The position numbers and the translations under genes were made by a program. The notes under the pieces are model-generated. The model was not told the origin of the DNA. It searched no databases and worked only from the letters and a program-made list of their open reading frames with translations. This document shows positions 1-6,728 of a stretch of DNA of 8,327 bases, in pieces. The DNA comes from Alphaproteobacteria bacterium (GTDB lineage: Bacteria > Pseudomonadota > Alphaproteobacteria > GCA-2731375). Position 1 is the first letter of the stretch. Each line of letters starts with the position of its first letter. The DNA lies in contig JASLMY010000222.1 in NCBI GenBank assembly GCA_030746295.1, forward strand, positions 1 through 8,327, given 5' to 3'.

Positions 1-700
1 CCTGCGCCGGCTCGAAGCGCCCACCCGACATCTTGCGGGTGAAGCGCTGCAGCGGCTCGGCGATGGTCATGCCGATGACCGAGTTGTAGTCGCCGCACAT
101 GCCGATGTCGCTCTGGTAGGCGGTGCCGCCGGGCAGGATCTGCAAGTCGGCCGTCGGCACGTGGGTGTGAGTGCCGATCACGGCCGAGACCCGGCCGTCG
201 AGGAAATGCCCCATCGCCATCTTCTCGCTCGTCGCCTCGGCGTGGATGTCGACGAGGATGAAGTGCGCGTCCCGGCCGAGGCGGATATCGGCGAGCGTCG
301 CCTCGACCGCGGCGAAGGGATCGTCGAGCGGGTCCATGAAGAGCCGCCCCATGACCTGCACCACCATGACCTTGCGCCCGCCCTTGAGGTCGTAAGTACC
401 CAGCCCCGTGCCCGGCGTCGCTTGCGGATAGTTGTGCGGCCGCAAGAGGCGCGGCTCGTCGCCGATCACGGTCAGGATTTCGCGCTGGTCGAAGGCGTGG
501 TTGCCGGTGAGGATGACGTCGGTGCCGGCGGCATAGAGGTCGTCGCAGATCTTCGGCGTCAGGCCGAAGCCGCCGGCGGCGTTCTCGGCGTTGACGGCGA
601 TGAAGTCGAGCCCCAGTCGCTGGCGCAGGCCCGGCAGCTTGTCATAAACCGCCTGGCGCGCGGCGCGGCCGACGATGTCGCCGAGGTAGAGAACCTTCAA
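1..700 (-). CDS. YmdB-type (TIGR00282) metallophosphoesterase, 3' end outside window
   Basis: Probable metal-dependent phosphodiesterase of the TIGR00282/YmdB family; characterised members hydrolyse 2',3'-cyclic nucleotides in the cytoplasm. Translation from a TTG at 700 begins (M)KVLYLGDIVGR and shows the family motifs in order: GD with D8, NAEN with E39 and N40, GNHAFD with N67 and H68, DIHAEATSEK with H153, and GTHTHVPTAD with H178 and H180. These match the two-metal ligand set known for YmdB. The reading frame is open for 233 codons to the left edge; the family is about 260-270 aa, so roughly the last 30-40 residues lie outside. TTG was chosen because the conserved N-terminus starts exactly there and a GGGGACAAGG stretch precedes it. 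The start overlaps the stop of fau by 4 nt (TTGA), which suggests translational coupling. The physiological substrate in this organism is unknown. Confidence 0.9.
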   Translation of the reverse strand, partial: MKVLYLGDIVGRAARQAVYDKLPGLRQRLGLDFIAVNAENAAGGFGLTPKICDDLYAAGTDVILTGNHAFDQREILTVIGDEPRLLRPHNYPQATPGTGLGTYDLKGGRKVMVVQVMGRLFMDPLDDPFAAVEATLADIRLGRDAHFILVDIHAEATSEKMAMGHFLDGRVSAVIGTHTHVPTADLQILPGGTAYQSDIGMCGDYNSVIGMTIAEPLQRFTRKMSGGRFEPAQ

Positions 701-1320
701 GCCCTTGTCCCCAATGCTCGAGCCCGCGGCCCGAACGGGCGCGCCTCGGCCTCGGTGACGATCCAATCGAGGGGCTCGTCGCCGGGACCGCGCGGCACCC
801 GTAGCACCTCCTGACCGGCGAACGCCAGCCCGACCGCAAGCGGCGGCTGCCGGCCGTCGGACCGGAGTGCTGCCAGCGTCCGGTCATAGTAGCCCCCGCC
901 GTAGCCTAATCTATAGCCGTCGCCGTCGAAGGCCAGCAGCGGCACGAGCAGGAGGTCGGGCCGCTCGGCCGGCGCCGAGGGCGGCGGCGTCAGGACGCCG
1001 TAGTCCCGCATCACCAGTTCCGTGTCGGGCTCCCAGCGGCGAAAGATCAGCGGCTTGCCCGAGGCCCGCACCACCGGCAAGAGGCAGACGCGACCCGCGC
1101 GGTGGAAGTCGTGCAGCAGCGGCCGCGGGTCGAATTCGCCGCCGAGCGGCCAATAGGCCGAGATCCGCTGGACCGCCTTTAGCGGTACCTCGGCGCAGAG
1201 GTGATCGCCGGCCGCCTTGGCGACGCCCGCATCGGCGGCCGCGACGAGCCGGTCTCGCCGCGCTCGTGCCTCTCGTCGCATCGCCTGCTTGGCATCTTGG
1301 AGATCACCGCCATCGAGCAT
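697..1320 (-). CDS. fau: 5-formyltetrahydrofolate cyclo-ligase
   Basis: Cytoplasmic ATP-dependent enzyme of one-carbon metabolism that converts 5-formyl-THF to 5,10-methenyl-THF (5-FTHF cyclo-ligase/MTHFS family; ygfA in E. coli). The 207-aa product has the family layout: a basic N-terminal helix with K11 (AKQAMRREARARRDRL), the SAYWPLGGEFD segment around residues 54-64, and the C-terminal signature LLVPLLAFD-x-GYRLGYGGGYYDR with the glycine-rich GYGGGYYD at 139-146. Length is normal for the family. The ATG at 1320 is preceded by GAAGGG at a somewhat long spacing. The gene lies just downstream of zapA and a 6S RNA gene, an arrangement well known in proteobacteria, and overlaps the phosphoesterase start by 4 nt. 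It may be expressed by read-through of the 6S transcript, as in E. coli; that is inference here. Confidence 0.95.
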   Translation of the reverse strand: MLDGGDLQDAKQAMRREARARRDRLVAAADAGVAKAAGDHLCAEVPLKAVQRISAYWPLGGEFDPRPLLHDFHRAGRVCLLPVVRASGKPLIFRRWEPDTELVMRDYGVLTPPPSAPAERPDLLLVPLLAFDGDGYRLGYGGGYYDRTLAALRSDGRQPPLAVGLAFAGQEVLRVPRGPGDEPLDWIVTEAEARPFGPRARALGTRA

Positions 1321-1357
1321 GGCCGAGGTCGCCCTTCAGAGGTGTCGGGGAAACATG

Positions 1358-1529
1358 GATCGGACGGGACCGCGGTTGCCGTCGGCGCCAATCGCTCCTC
1401 TGTGGCCTGCCAAAGCAGGTGGGCGCCGTATACCCGAAACCACGATTTCAGGAGGGACAGCTCCCGTCAGAGTCGGAGTTGGCCCAGGGACACGTTGCAC
1501 CGTTCGTGCACCGCAGTACCCGTCCGAAG
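1358..1529 (-). ncRNA. ssrS: 6S RNA (RNA polymerase regulator)
   Basis: 6S RNA binds sigma70-RNA polymerase by mimicking an open promoter and damps housekeeping transcription in stationary phase. It sits in the 216-nt zapA-fau gap, its classical location. Minus-strand folding by eye gives a long closing stem: UCGGACGGG (1519-1527) with CCCGUCCGA (1360-1368), then after one bulged U, ACUGCGGU (1510-1517) with ACCGCGGU (1369-1376). That is 17 pairs, one of them a wobble. The distal end is an 8-bp hairpin, CCUGAAAU-CGUG-GUUUCGGG (1433-1452). Between them lie unpaired stretches and a small hairpin CCUGC-CAAA-GCAGG on the plus-strand reading (1406-1419), next to a GGCGCCCACCU block that I associate with alphaproteobacterial 6S RNAs. 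The total of about 170 nt is normal. The exact ends are estimates. Confidence 0.85.
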
Positions 1530-1534
1530 ACTCT

Positions 1535-1562
1535 ATTTAAGCACTCTCGATGCGGGCGGCAA
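1535..1562 (-). promoter_or_regulatory. Candidate sigma70-like promoter for 6S RNA
   Basis: On the minus strand TTGCCG (1557-1562) and TTAAAT (1535-1540) are separated by 16 nt, each matching the sigma70 consensus at 4 of 6 positions. The -10 box overlaps the zapA stop codon, and transcription would start near 1528, right at the 5' side of the folded 6S stem. This placement is the main argument; the boxes alone are weak. Confidence 0.4.
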
Positions 1563-1863
1563 CAAGTTCGAGGCGCTCGGTCAAGGCCTGCATCAGCGCC
1601 GCGCTGCCGTCGTCCTCGCCACTCTCGCCGTCGACGGACGTCTTGAACTCGTCGAGCTCGGAATAGGCTTCCGACAACTCGTCCGCCAACACCAGCGCGG
1701 CCATCAACAACAGCCGCGCTTCGCCGACCTGCCCGACGCTCTCGACCAGGTTGTCGACATGGTGGTTGATGTACTGGGCGAGGTAGGCGATGTGCTCTTC
1801 CTCGCCGTCCTCGCAAGCGATCTGGTAGTCTCGACCGTTGACCACTAACAAGACTTGCGCCAC
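1537..1863 (-). CDS. zapA: Cell division protein ZapA
   Basis: ZapA binds FtsZ and promotes bundling and alignment of Z-ring filaments at midcell. The protein reads (M)[24 protein letters not shown], an N-terminal alpha/beta FtsZ-binding head typical of ZapA. A helical dimerisation region follows (about residues 25-70, [11 protein letters not shown]...[19 protein letters not shown]), then an acidic linker (DGESGEDDG) and a C-terminal helix. I chose the GTG at 1863, giving 108 aa, the usual ZapA size. The longer ATG start at 1926 would add a non-homologous stretch reading back through the upstream gene. The upstream stop (TGA, 1865-1867) is one base from this GTG and a GGACGG motif lies ahead of it, so the two genes are probably translationally coupled. 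The coiled-coil neighbour fits a ZapA-ZauP pair as known in Caulobacter. Confidence 0.9.
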   Translation of the reverse strand: MAQVLLVVNGRDYQIACEDGEEEHIAYLAQYINHHVDNLVESVGQVGEARLLLMAALVLADELSEAYSELDEFKTSVDGESGEDDGSAALMQALTERLELVAARIESA

Positions 1864-1864
1864 G

Positions 1865-2149
1865 TCAGCCGTCCAACACCGATTGCAGCCTGCCGATCGT
1901 AGCCTCGAGGCGATTCGAGACCGCATCGGCGGCTTTGCGGAGCGACTCGTTCTCGGCCCGAATCGCCTCCAGGGCGGCGTTGAGGCCGTCCCGCTCGGTC
2001 TTCAGCGCCTCGACCTCCGAGTTCCGCGCCGCCAGTTCCTCCTTGGCATCGCTTTCCCCGGCCCTGGCCGTCAGCGCCGCCTCGACCGCGCTCTCGAGGC
2101 GACCGACGACCTCTTCCATGCGTTCTCGGATCGCGTCAACCGTTGTCAT
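1865..2149 (-). CDS. Small coiled-coil protein upstream of zapA (DUF4164/ZauP-like)
   Basis: A 94-aa, almost entirely helical protein ([18 protein letters not shown]...) with heptad-like spacing of hydrophobic residues among E, K, R and A from about residue 5 to the C-terminus. No membrane segment or signal peptide is visible. In Caulobacter the coiled-coil protein ZauP, encoded just upstream of ZapA, interacts with ZapA and helps focus the Z-ring; this gene has the same size, character and position. Assignment to ZauP rests on synteny and architecture, since coiled coils carry little sequence identity. The ATG at 2149 was preferred over the in-frame ATG at 2191 because AAGGG lies 6-7 nt ahead of it and the extra 14 residues of the longer form look non-coding. 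A sigma70-like promoter lies about 55 nt upstream. Confidence 0.75.
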   Translation of the reverse strand: MTTVDAIRERMEEVVGRLESAVEAALTARAGESDAKEELAARNSEVEALKTERDGLNAALEAIRAENESLRKAADAVSNRLEATIGRLQSVLDG

Positions 2150-2201
2150 GACTGCCCTTCGCCGTTCTCGCGCCAGGCCGTTCGGCGGCACGGCAGGGCG
2201 C

Positions 2202-2231
2202 AGAATACGTGGCCCCTCAGGGGGCCGTCAA
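2202..2231 (-). promoter_or_regulatory. Sigma70-like promoter of the zauP-like/zapA genes
   Basis: Minus-strand TTGACG (2226-2231, 5 of 6 consensus) and TATTCT (2202-2207, 4 of 6) are 18 nt apart, which predicts a start near 2195 and a leader of about 45 nt to the ATG at 2149. The spacer is filled by a GGCCCC/GGGGCC palindrome and the -35 box lies inside one arm of a larger inverted repeat, so this promoter may be regulated. Confidence 0.55.
2211..2226. repeat. 6-bp palindrome inside the promoter spacer
   Basis: GGCCCC-TCAG-GGGGCC is a perfect 6-bp inverted repeat with a 4-nt centre that occupies the -10/-35 spacer of the minus-strand promoter and touches its -35 box. It could be an operator half-site pair. 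In a region this GC-rich a short palindrome can also arise by chance. Confidence 0.5.
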
Positions 2232-2299
2232 CTGTCGAGAGAAGTGGCGGCAGGGCAACGCTCGGAGCTTGGCGAAAGGGCCCACTCGGCAGTTGACGG
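2225..2299. repeat. 15-bp inverted repeat between divergent promoters
   Basis: CCGTCAACTGTCGAG (2225-2239) and CTCGGCAGTTGACGG (2285-2299) are inverted copies matching at 14 of 15 positions, separated by 45 bp. Each arm carries TTGACG reading outward: leftward in the first, as the -35 of the zapA-side promoter, and rightward in the second, towards tkt. The region lies between the two likely start sites, so a DNA-level role is more likely than an RNA hairpin. Confidence 0.8.
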
Positions 2300-2321
2300 A
2301 TCGCCGATCGCCAGTCATGTT
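2293..2321 (+). promoter_or_regulatory. Candidate promoter for the tkt-gap-pgk-fba operon
   Basis: TTGACG (2293-2298) matches the -35 consensus at 5 of 6 positions. At a 17-nt spacing lies CATGTT (2316-2321), a poor -10 keeping only three consensus positions. The spacer is a tandem GATCGCC repeat (2299-2312). Support comes mostly from the symmetric partner promoter on the other strand; the true -10 or start could be elsewhere in 2300-2440. Confidence 0.35.
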
Positions 2322-2445
2322 GGCGCCGCCGTCGGCGCCCGTCGACCCGAGCGAATTGGCGCGCGATTTCGTGCCGGAGGGACGGATCGGCGCCGACCCG
2401 AGCAACGCCGTCCGAGAGCTCGCCGAAATCGAGAACCCACCATGA
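2317..2445 (+). CDS. Possible small protein or leader peptide overlapping tkt start
   Basis: A 42-codon frame ([20 protein letters not shown]...IENPP) ends in TGA at 2443-2445 and overlaps the ATG of tkt as ATGA, the usual form of coupled translation. Hand counts of G+C by codon position give about 74, 52 and 83 percent for positions 1, 2 and 3, the pattern of real genes in a high-GC genome. The peptide is acidic and proline-rich with no membrane segment, and I do not recognise it. Arguments against it: no clear Shine-Dalgarno ahead of 2317, and the candidate promoter -10 overlaps this ATG, so the true start could be a later TTG (2356) or GTG (2371). tkt itself has only a weak ribosome site (GAGA), which would fit coupling. 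Confidence 0.35.
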   Translation: MLAPPSAPVDPSELARDFVPEGRIGADPSNAVRELAEIENPP

Positions 2446-4448
2446 CAGTAACCGACGTGAAGGCCGCGACCGCCGCCGTCACCCAGACCGAAATGGCGAA
2501 CGCGATCCGCTTTCTGGCCATCGACGCCATCGAGGCAGCAAAGTCGGGCCATCCGGGAATGCCCATGGGCATGGCCGACGTCGCCACCGTCCTCTTCACG
2601 CGCTATTTGAAATACGATCCGGCCCGACCCGACTGGCCGGATCGCGACCGTTTCGTGCTCTCGGCCGGGCACGGCTCGATGCTGCTCTATGCGCTTCTCT
2701 ATTTGACGGGCTATCCCGACATCGACCTCGAGCAGATCAAGAATTTCCGCCAACTCGGCAGCCTGACGGCGGGCCATCCCGAGCGCGGCCACGCAGCCGG
2801 CATCGAGACAACGACCGGGCCGCTCGGCCAGGGCTTCGCCAACGCCGTCGGCATGGCCATCGCCGAGCGCATTCTGGCCGATCGATTTGGCGCCGATCTC
2901 GTGGATCACCACACCTATGTCATCGCCGGCGACGGTTGCCTGATGGAAGGGATCAGCCACGAGGCCGCCTCGCTCGCCGGCCACCTTCGCTTGGGCAAGC
3001 TAATCGTCCTCTACGACGACAACGAGATTTCCATCGACGGCCCGACGGGCCTGACGCTGGACGACGACCCGCTTGGCCGCTTTCGGTCCTATGGTTGGGA
3101 GGCGGACCGGGTCGACGGCCACGACGGCGAGGCGGTGGCAGCGGCGATTCTGGCGGCGCGGTCGAGCGAGCGGCCCTCGCTTATCGCCTGCCGAACCACG
3201 ATCGGCTACGGCGCGCCCACCAAGGCCGGCACCGCGGCGACCCACGGCGCGCCCTTGGGCTCCGACGAGGCGGCCGGCACCCGCGCAGCGCTCGGCTGGA
3301 GCCACGCCCCCTTCGAGGTGCCAGACGCCATCGTCACCGCCTGGCGCGAGGCCGGCGCCAGGGGCAGCGACCTATCGGCCGCCTGGCGCGACCGGCTGTC
3401 CGCTCGGGACGTCGACCTACGAGCCGAATTCGAGCGGGTCACCGCCGGCGAGCCGGCGGCGGCCCTGGCCGAGGCGATCGTCGAATTCAAGCGGGAGGCG
3501 GCGGCGGCAGGCGAAAGCCTGGCGACGCGCCAGGCCTCGGGCCGTGTGCTTGAGCGGATCAACACGGCAATGCCCGAGACGATCGGCGGCTCGGCCGACC
3601 TCACCGGCTCCAACAACACTCGGACGGCTCAGCACCGCGCTATCTCGAGCGATGATTTCGGCGGCCGCTATCTCTATTACGGGGTCCGCGAGCACGCCAT
3701 GGCCGCGACCATGAACGGGATTGCGCTGCATGGTGGCCTCGTCCCCTATGCCGGCACGTTTCTCGTCTTCTCCGACTATTGCCGCCCGGCGATCCGGCTG
3801 TCGGCGCTGATGGGCCAGCGGGTCGTCTACGTCATGACGCACGATTCGATCGGCCTCGGCGAGGACGGCCCGACGCACCAGCCGGTGGAGCAGTTGGCGA
3901 GCCTCAGGGCAATCCCGAACCTGAACGTCTTCCGCCCCGCCGACGCCGTGGAGGTGGCGGAATGCTGGGCCTTGGCGCTGGCAACCCTGGACCGGCCCTC
4001 GGTAATCGCGTTGACCCGTCAGGCGGTGCCGGCGCTGCGCACGACGCACAGAGACGAAAACCTGTCGGCCCGCGGCGCCTATGAGATCTTGGCCGCCGAG
4101 GGCGAGGCACGGGTGACACTGCTGGCTACCGGCAGCGAGGTCGGCCTCGCAGCCGAGGCGGCCACCCTGCTCGCGACCGACGGCATCCCTGCCCGGGTTG
4201 TCTCGATGCCGTGCTGGGAGCTCTTCGAGGCCCAGGATGAGAGCTACCGAGAGACCGTGCTGGGGCCGAAGTCGGTCAGGGTCGCTGTCGAGGCCGCGAC
4301 CATTCAGGGCTGGGAGCGCTATCTCTGCGGCCAGGGCGGCTTCGTCGGCATGGGGTCTTTCGGCGCCTCGGCACCGGCCAAGGCGCTTTTCGAGCATTTC
4401 CAGATCACGCCGCAAGCGGTGGCGGCCCTGGCCAAGAGCAAGCTCTGA
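2442..4448 (+). CDS. tkt: Transketolase
   Basis: Thiamine-diphosphate and Mg-dependent cytoplasmic enzyme moving two-carbon ketol units between sugar phosphates in the pentose phosphate (or Calvin) pathway. The 668-aa length is standard. The N-terminal TPP-binding domain has SGHPG with H37, [11 protein letters not shown] with H77, GHPE with H112, TGPLGQG, and the TPP motif GDGCLMEG (163-170) ending at DDNEIS with N195. The middle domain has the catalytic glutamate E417 in GVREHAMA and the substrate-binding [15 protein letters not shown]. The C-terminal domain has [11 protein letters not shown] and closes with [19 protein letters not shown]. The ATG at 2442 starts just before the first conserved helix; the frame stays open further upstream, but that part overlaps the divergent genes. 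It is the first enzyme gene of the rightward operon, 59 nt before gap. Sequence alone cannot say whether it serves autotrophy as well; no rubisco or phosphoribulokinase gene is present here. Confidence 0.96.
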   Translation: MTVTDVKAATAAVTQTEMANAIRFLAIDAIEAAKSGHPGMPMGMADVATVLFTRYLKYDPARPDWPDRDRFVLSAGHGSMLLYALLYLTGYPDIDLEQIKNFRQLGSLTAGHPERGHAAGIETTTGPLGQGFANAVGMAIAERILADRFGADLVDHHTYVIAGDGCLMEGISHEAASLAGHLRLGKLIVLYDDNEISIDGPTGLTLDDDPLGRFRSYGWEADRVDGHDGEAVAAAILAARSSERPSLIACRTTIGYGAPTKAGTAATHGAPLGSDEAAGTRAALGWSHAPFEVPDAIVTAWREAGARGSDLSAAWRDRLSARDVDLRAEFERVTAGEPAAALAEAIVEFKREAAAAGESLATRQASGRVLERINTAMPETIGGSADLTGSNNTRTAQHRAISSDDFGGRYLYYGVREHAMAATMNGIALHGGLVPYAGTFLVFSDYCRPAIRLSALMGQRVVYVMTHDSIGLGEDGPTHQPVEQLASLRAIPNLNVFRPADAVEVAECWALALATLDRPSVIALTRQAVPALRTTHRDENLSARGAYEILAAEGEARVTLLATGSEVGLAAEAATLLATDGIPARVVSMPCWELFEAQDESYRETVLGPKSVRVAVEAATIQGWERYLCGQGGFVGMGSFGASAPAKALFEHFQITPQAVAALAKSKL

Positions 4449-4507
4449 CGAGGGCGCGCTCGGCGCAAGCGAATTGAAACGACGCTGAGGACGGAGGAAA
4501 CGTAGAG

Positions 4508-5515
4508 ATGGCGGTTCGCGTGGCAATCAACGGCTTCGGCCGCATCGGCCGGCTGGTTCTGAGGGCGATCCACGAATCGGGGCGCCGGGACATCGAGGTC
4601 GTCGGCATCAACGACCTGGGGCCGATCGAGACCAACGCGCATCTCCTGCGTCACGATTCGGTGCACGGACCTTTCCGCGGCAAGGTCCGCGCGACCAAGA
4701 CCGGCATCAACATCGGCAAGGGCGCTATCCGGGTCACCGCCGAGCGCGATCCGGCAAAGCTGCCCTGGGGCAAGCTCGGCGTCGACGTGGCGCTGGAATG
4801 CACCGGCATCTTCAACTCCAAGGACAGCGCCAGCGCCCACCTCGAAGCCGGCGTCAAGCGGGTCCTGGTCTCGGCCCCGGCGACGGGCGCCGACCTGACC
4901 GTGGTCTACGGCGTCAACGACAACAAGCTGCGCAAGTCGCACCGGGTGGTCTCGAACGCTTCGTGCACCACCAACTGCCTGGCGCCGGTCGCCTTCGTCC
5001 TCAACAAGGCGGTTGGCATCCAGCAGGGCTTCATGACCACGATCCACGCCTATACCGGCGACCAGCCGGTCCTCGACACCCTGCACAAGGACCTGCACCG
5101 GGCCCGAGGTGCTGCGTCCTCGATGATCCCGACCTCGACCGGGGCGGCCCGGGCCGTCGGCCTGGTGCTGCCCGAGCTCGCCGGCAAGCTCGACGGCACC
5201 GCGATCCGGGTGCCGACGCCGAACGTGTCGCTGATCGACCTGACATTTCGCTCGGCCAAGGCGACGACGGCAGCGGCGGTCAACGACGCCATCGCCAAGG
5301 CGGCCAATGGCCGGCTCAAGGGCGTCCTCGCCACCTCGGACGAGCCTCTGGTCTCGATAGACTTCAACCACAACGCCGCCAGCTCGACCTTCGATCTGAA
5401 CGAGACCCAAGTCATCGACGGCCGCTTCGTGCGCGTCTTGTCCTGGTACGACAACGAGTGGGGCTTCTCCAACCGGATGGCCGACACCGCGGTGGCGATG
5501 GGCAAGTTCGGTTGA
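4508..5515 (+). CDS. gap: Type I glyceraldehyde-3-phosphate dehydrogenase
   Basis: Cytoplasmic enzyme oxidising glyceraldehyde-3-phosphate to 1,3-bisphosphoglycerate. The 335-aa product has the N-terminal Rossmann motif INGFGRIGR (7-15). D36 in INDLG is the acidic residue usually associated with NAD preference, so NAD is the likely cofactor, although the following GP is not the commonest sequence and dual use cannot be excluded. The catalytic block SCTTNCLAP has C153, and H180 lies in TTIHAYTGDQ. The phosphate-site segment SSMIPTSTGAARAVG and the C-terminal WYDNEWGFSNRM are intact. A strong Shine-Dalgarno, GGAGG (4493-4497), precedes the ATG by 10 nt. The gene is 59 nt after tkt and 13 nt before pgk, whose product uses its reaction product. 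Confidence 0.97.
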   Translation: MAVRVAINGFGRIGRLVLRAIHESGRRDIEVVGINDLGPIETNAHLLRHDSVHGPFRGKVRATKTGINIGKGAIRVTAERDPAKLPWGKLGVDVALECTGIFNSKDSASAHLEAGVKRVLVSAPATGADLTVVYGVNDNKLRKSHRVVSNASCTTNCLAPVAFVLNKAVGIQQGFMTTIHAYTGDQPVLDTLHKDLHRARGAASSMIPTSTGAARAVGLVLPELAGKLDGTAIRVPTPNVSLIDLTFRSAKATTAAAVNDAIAKAANGRLKGVLATSDEPLVSIDFNHNAASSTFDLNETQVIDGRFVRVLSWYDNEWGFSNRMADTAVAMGKFG

Positions 5516-5528
5516 GCGCGACCCTGCC

Positions 5529-6725
5529 ATGGCGGCCTATCGCACGCTCGACGGACTGGAGGTAGCGGGCCGGCGCGTCCTGCTGCGGCTCGACCTGAAC
5601 GTACCGGTCAGGGACGGCCGGATCACCGACGCGACCCGGATCGAGCGAGCCCTGCCGACGCTCGGCGAGCTGACTGCCGCCGGTGCCCGCGTCGTCGTGC
5701 TGTCGCATTTCGGCCGGCCAAAGGGCAAGCGCGAGCCGGAGATGTCGCTGGCGCCGCTGGCGGCTGCGCTCGGCCAGGCGCTGGGCGGGCGCGATGTCGT
5801 CTTCGCCGAGGACTGTATCGGTGCCGCCGCGGAAGCCGCGGTGGGCGGCCTCGACGACGGCGAGGTGGCGCTGCTGGAGAACCTCCGCTTCCATCCCGGC
5901 GAGGAAGCGAACGATCCCGCCTTCGCCGACGCCCTGGCCACACTCGGGGATCTCTACGTCAACGACGCCTTCTCGGCGGCACATCGCGCACATGCTTCGA
6001 CGGCGGCCTTGGCGGCGCGTCTGCCGGCTGCCGCCGGACGGGCCATGGCAGCCGAGCTCGAAGCCTTGGAGCAGGCGCTGGGCGCGCCGAAACGGCCGGT
6101 GACGGCAGTCGTCGGCGGCGCCAAGGTCTCGACCAAGCTCGCCGTGCTGGCCAACCTGGCAGCCCGGGTCGACCACCTGGCGATCGGCGGCGCCATGGCC
6201 AACACCTTCCTCCTGGCCCAGGGTCACGACGTCGGCACCTCGCTGGTCGAGGCCGAGATGACCGAGACGGCGTTGGAGGTTCTAGCGGCGGCGGCAGCGA
6301 AGGACTGCGAGGTCATCCTACCGCGCGATGTCGTCGTGGCACACGCCCTCAGCCGCCATGTCGACATCGCCACGGTGGTGGCGGAACGGGTGCCGGAAGG
6401 GATGATGATCCTGGACGTCGGGCTGCGCACCGTCATGGACATCTCCGACCGTCTGCGGGCCTCGGCGACGTTGGTCTGGAACGGCCCCCTCGGCGCCTTC
6501 GAGACGCCACCGTTCGACGAGAGCACGGTGCGTCTGGCCGAGACCGCGGCCCGGCTCAGCCGCGAAGGCCGGCTCGCCTCGATCGCCGGCGGCGGCGACA
6601 CCGTGGCCGCCCTGCGCCACGCCCGCGCGGCCGACGACTTCAGCTACGTCTCGACCGCGGGCGGCGCCTTCCTGGAATGGCTGGAAGGAAAGGCGCTGCC
6701 GGGAGTGGTGGCGCTCGAGGCCTGA
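5529..6725 (+). CDS. pgk: Phosphoglycerate kinase
   Basis: Transfers phosphate between 1,3-bisphosphoglycerate and ADP, giving 3-phosphoglycerate and ATP. The 398-aa protein has both PGK domains. The N-terminal substrate domain carries RLDLNVP (20-26, with D22 and N24), SHFGRPKG (59-66), LLENLRFHPGEE and a VNDAFSAAHRAHAS block. The nucleotide domain has VVGGAKVSTKL with K199, LVWNGPLGAFE and the GGGDT loop (354-358, D357), closing with YVSTAGGAFLEWLEGKALPG. One visible departure is DVGLRT at 296-301, where most PGKs have D-x-G-P; other motifs are intact, so the enzyme should be active. The ribosome site is weak, which with the 13-nt gap suggests coupling to gap. Only 3 nt separate the stop from the next start. 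Confidence 0.97.
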   Translation: MAAYRTLDGLEVAGRRVLLRLDLNVPVRDGRITDATRIERALPTLGELTAAGARVVVLSHFGRPKGKREPEMSLAPLAAALGQALGGRDVVFAEDCIGAAAEAAVGGLDDGEVALLENLRFHPGEEANDPAFADALATLGDLYVNDAFSAAHRAHASTAALAARLPAAAGRAMAAELEALEQALGAPKRPVTAVVGGAKVSTKLAVLANLAARVDHLAIGGAMANTFLLAQGHDVGTSLVEAEMTETALEVLAAAAAKDCEVILPRDVVVAHALSRHVDIATVVAERVPEGMMILDVGLRTVMDISDRLRASATLVWNGPLGAFETPPFDESTVRLAETAARLSREGRLASIAGGGDTVAALRHARAADDFSYVSTAGGAFLEWLEGKALPGVVALEA

Positions 6726-6728
6726 GCG

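Noticed and set aside
161..814. 217-codon plus-strand frame at the left edge
   Set aside because: It is antisense to the YmdB-type gene, whose catalytic motifs are all on the minus strand.
1864..1926. Longer zapA start at ATG 1926
   Set aside because: The extra 21 residues overlap the upstream gene and do not resemble ZapA. GTG 1863 gives the normal length and is one base after the upstream stop.
1935..2441. Upstream extension of the transketolase frame (837 aa)
   Set aside because: It would run through the oppositely oriented coiled-coil gene and the promoters. The transketolase family starts near 2442.
4449..4507. Possible terminator or internal promoter between tkt and gap
   Set aside because: I found no stem-loop followed by a T-run and no convincing promoter boxes; only the gap ribosome site stands out.
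3417..4526. 369-codon open frame on the minus strand opposite tkt
   Set aside because: It is a shadow of the transketolase gene; no independent coding evidence.
4319..5530. 403-codon open frame on the minus strand opposite gap
   Set aside because: It is antisense to an intact GAPDH, and the translation has no recognisable domain. Long antisense frames are expected at this G+C content.
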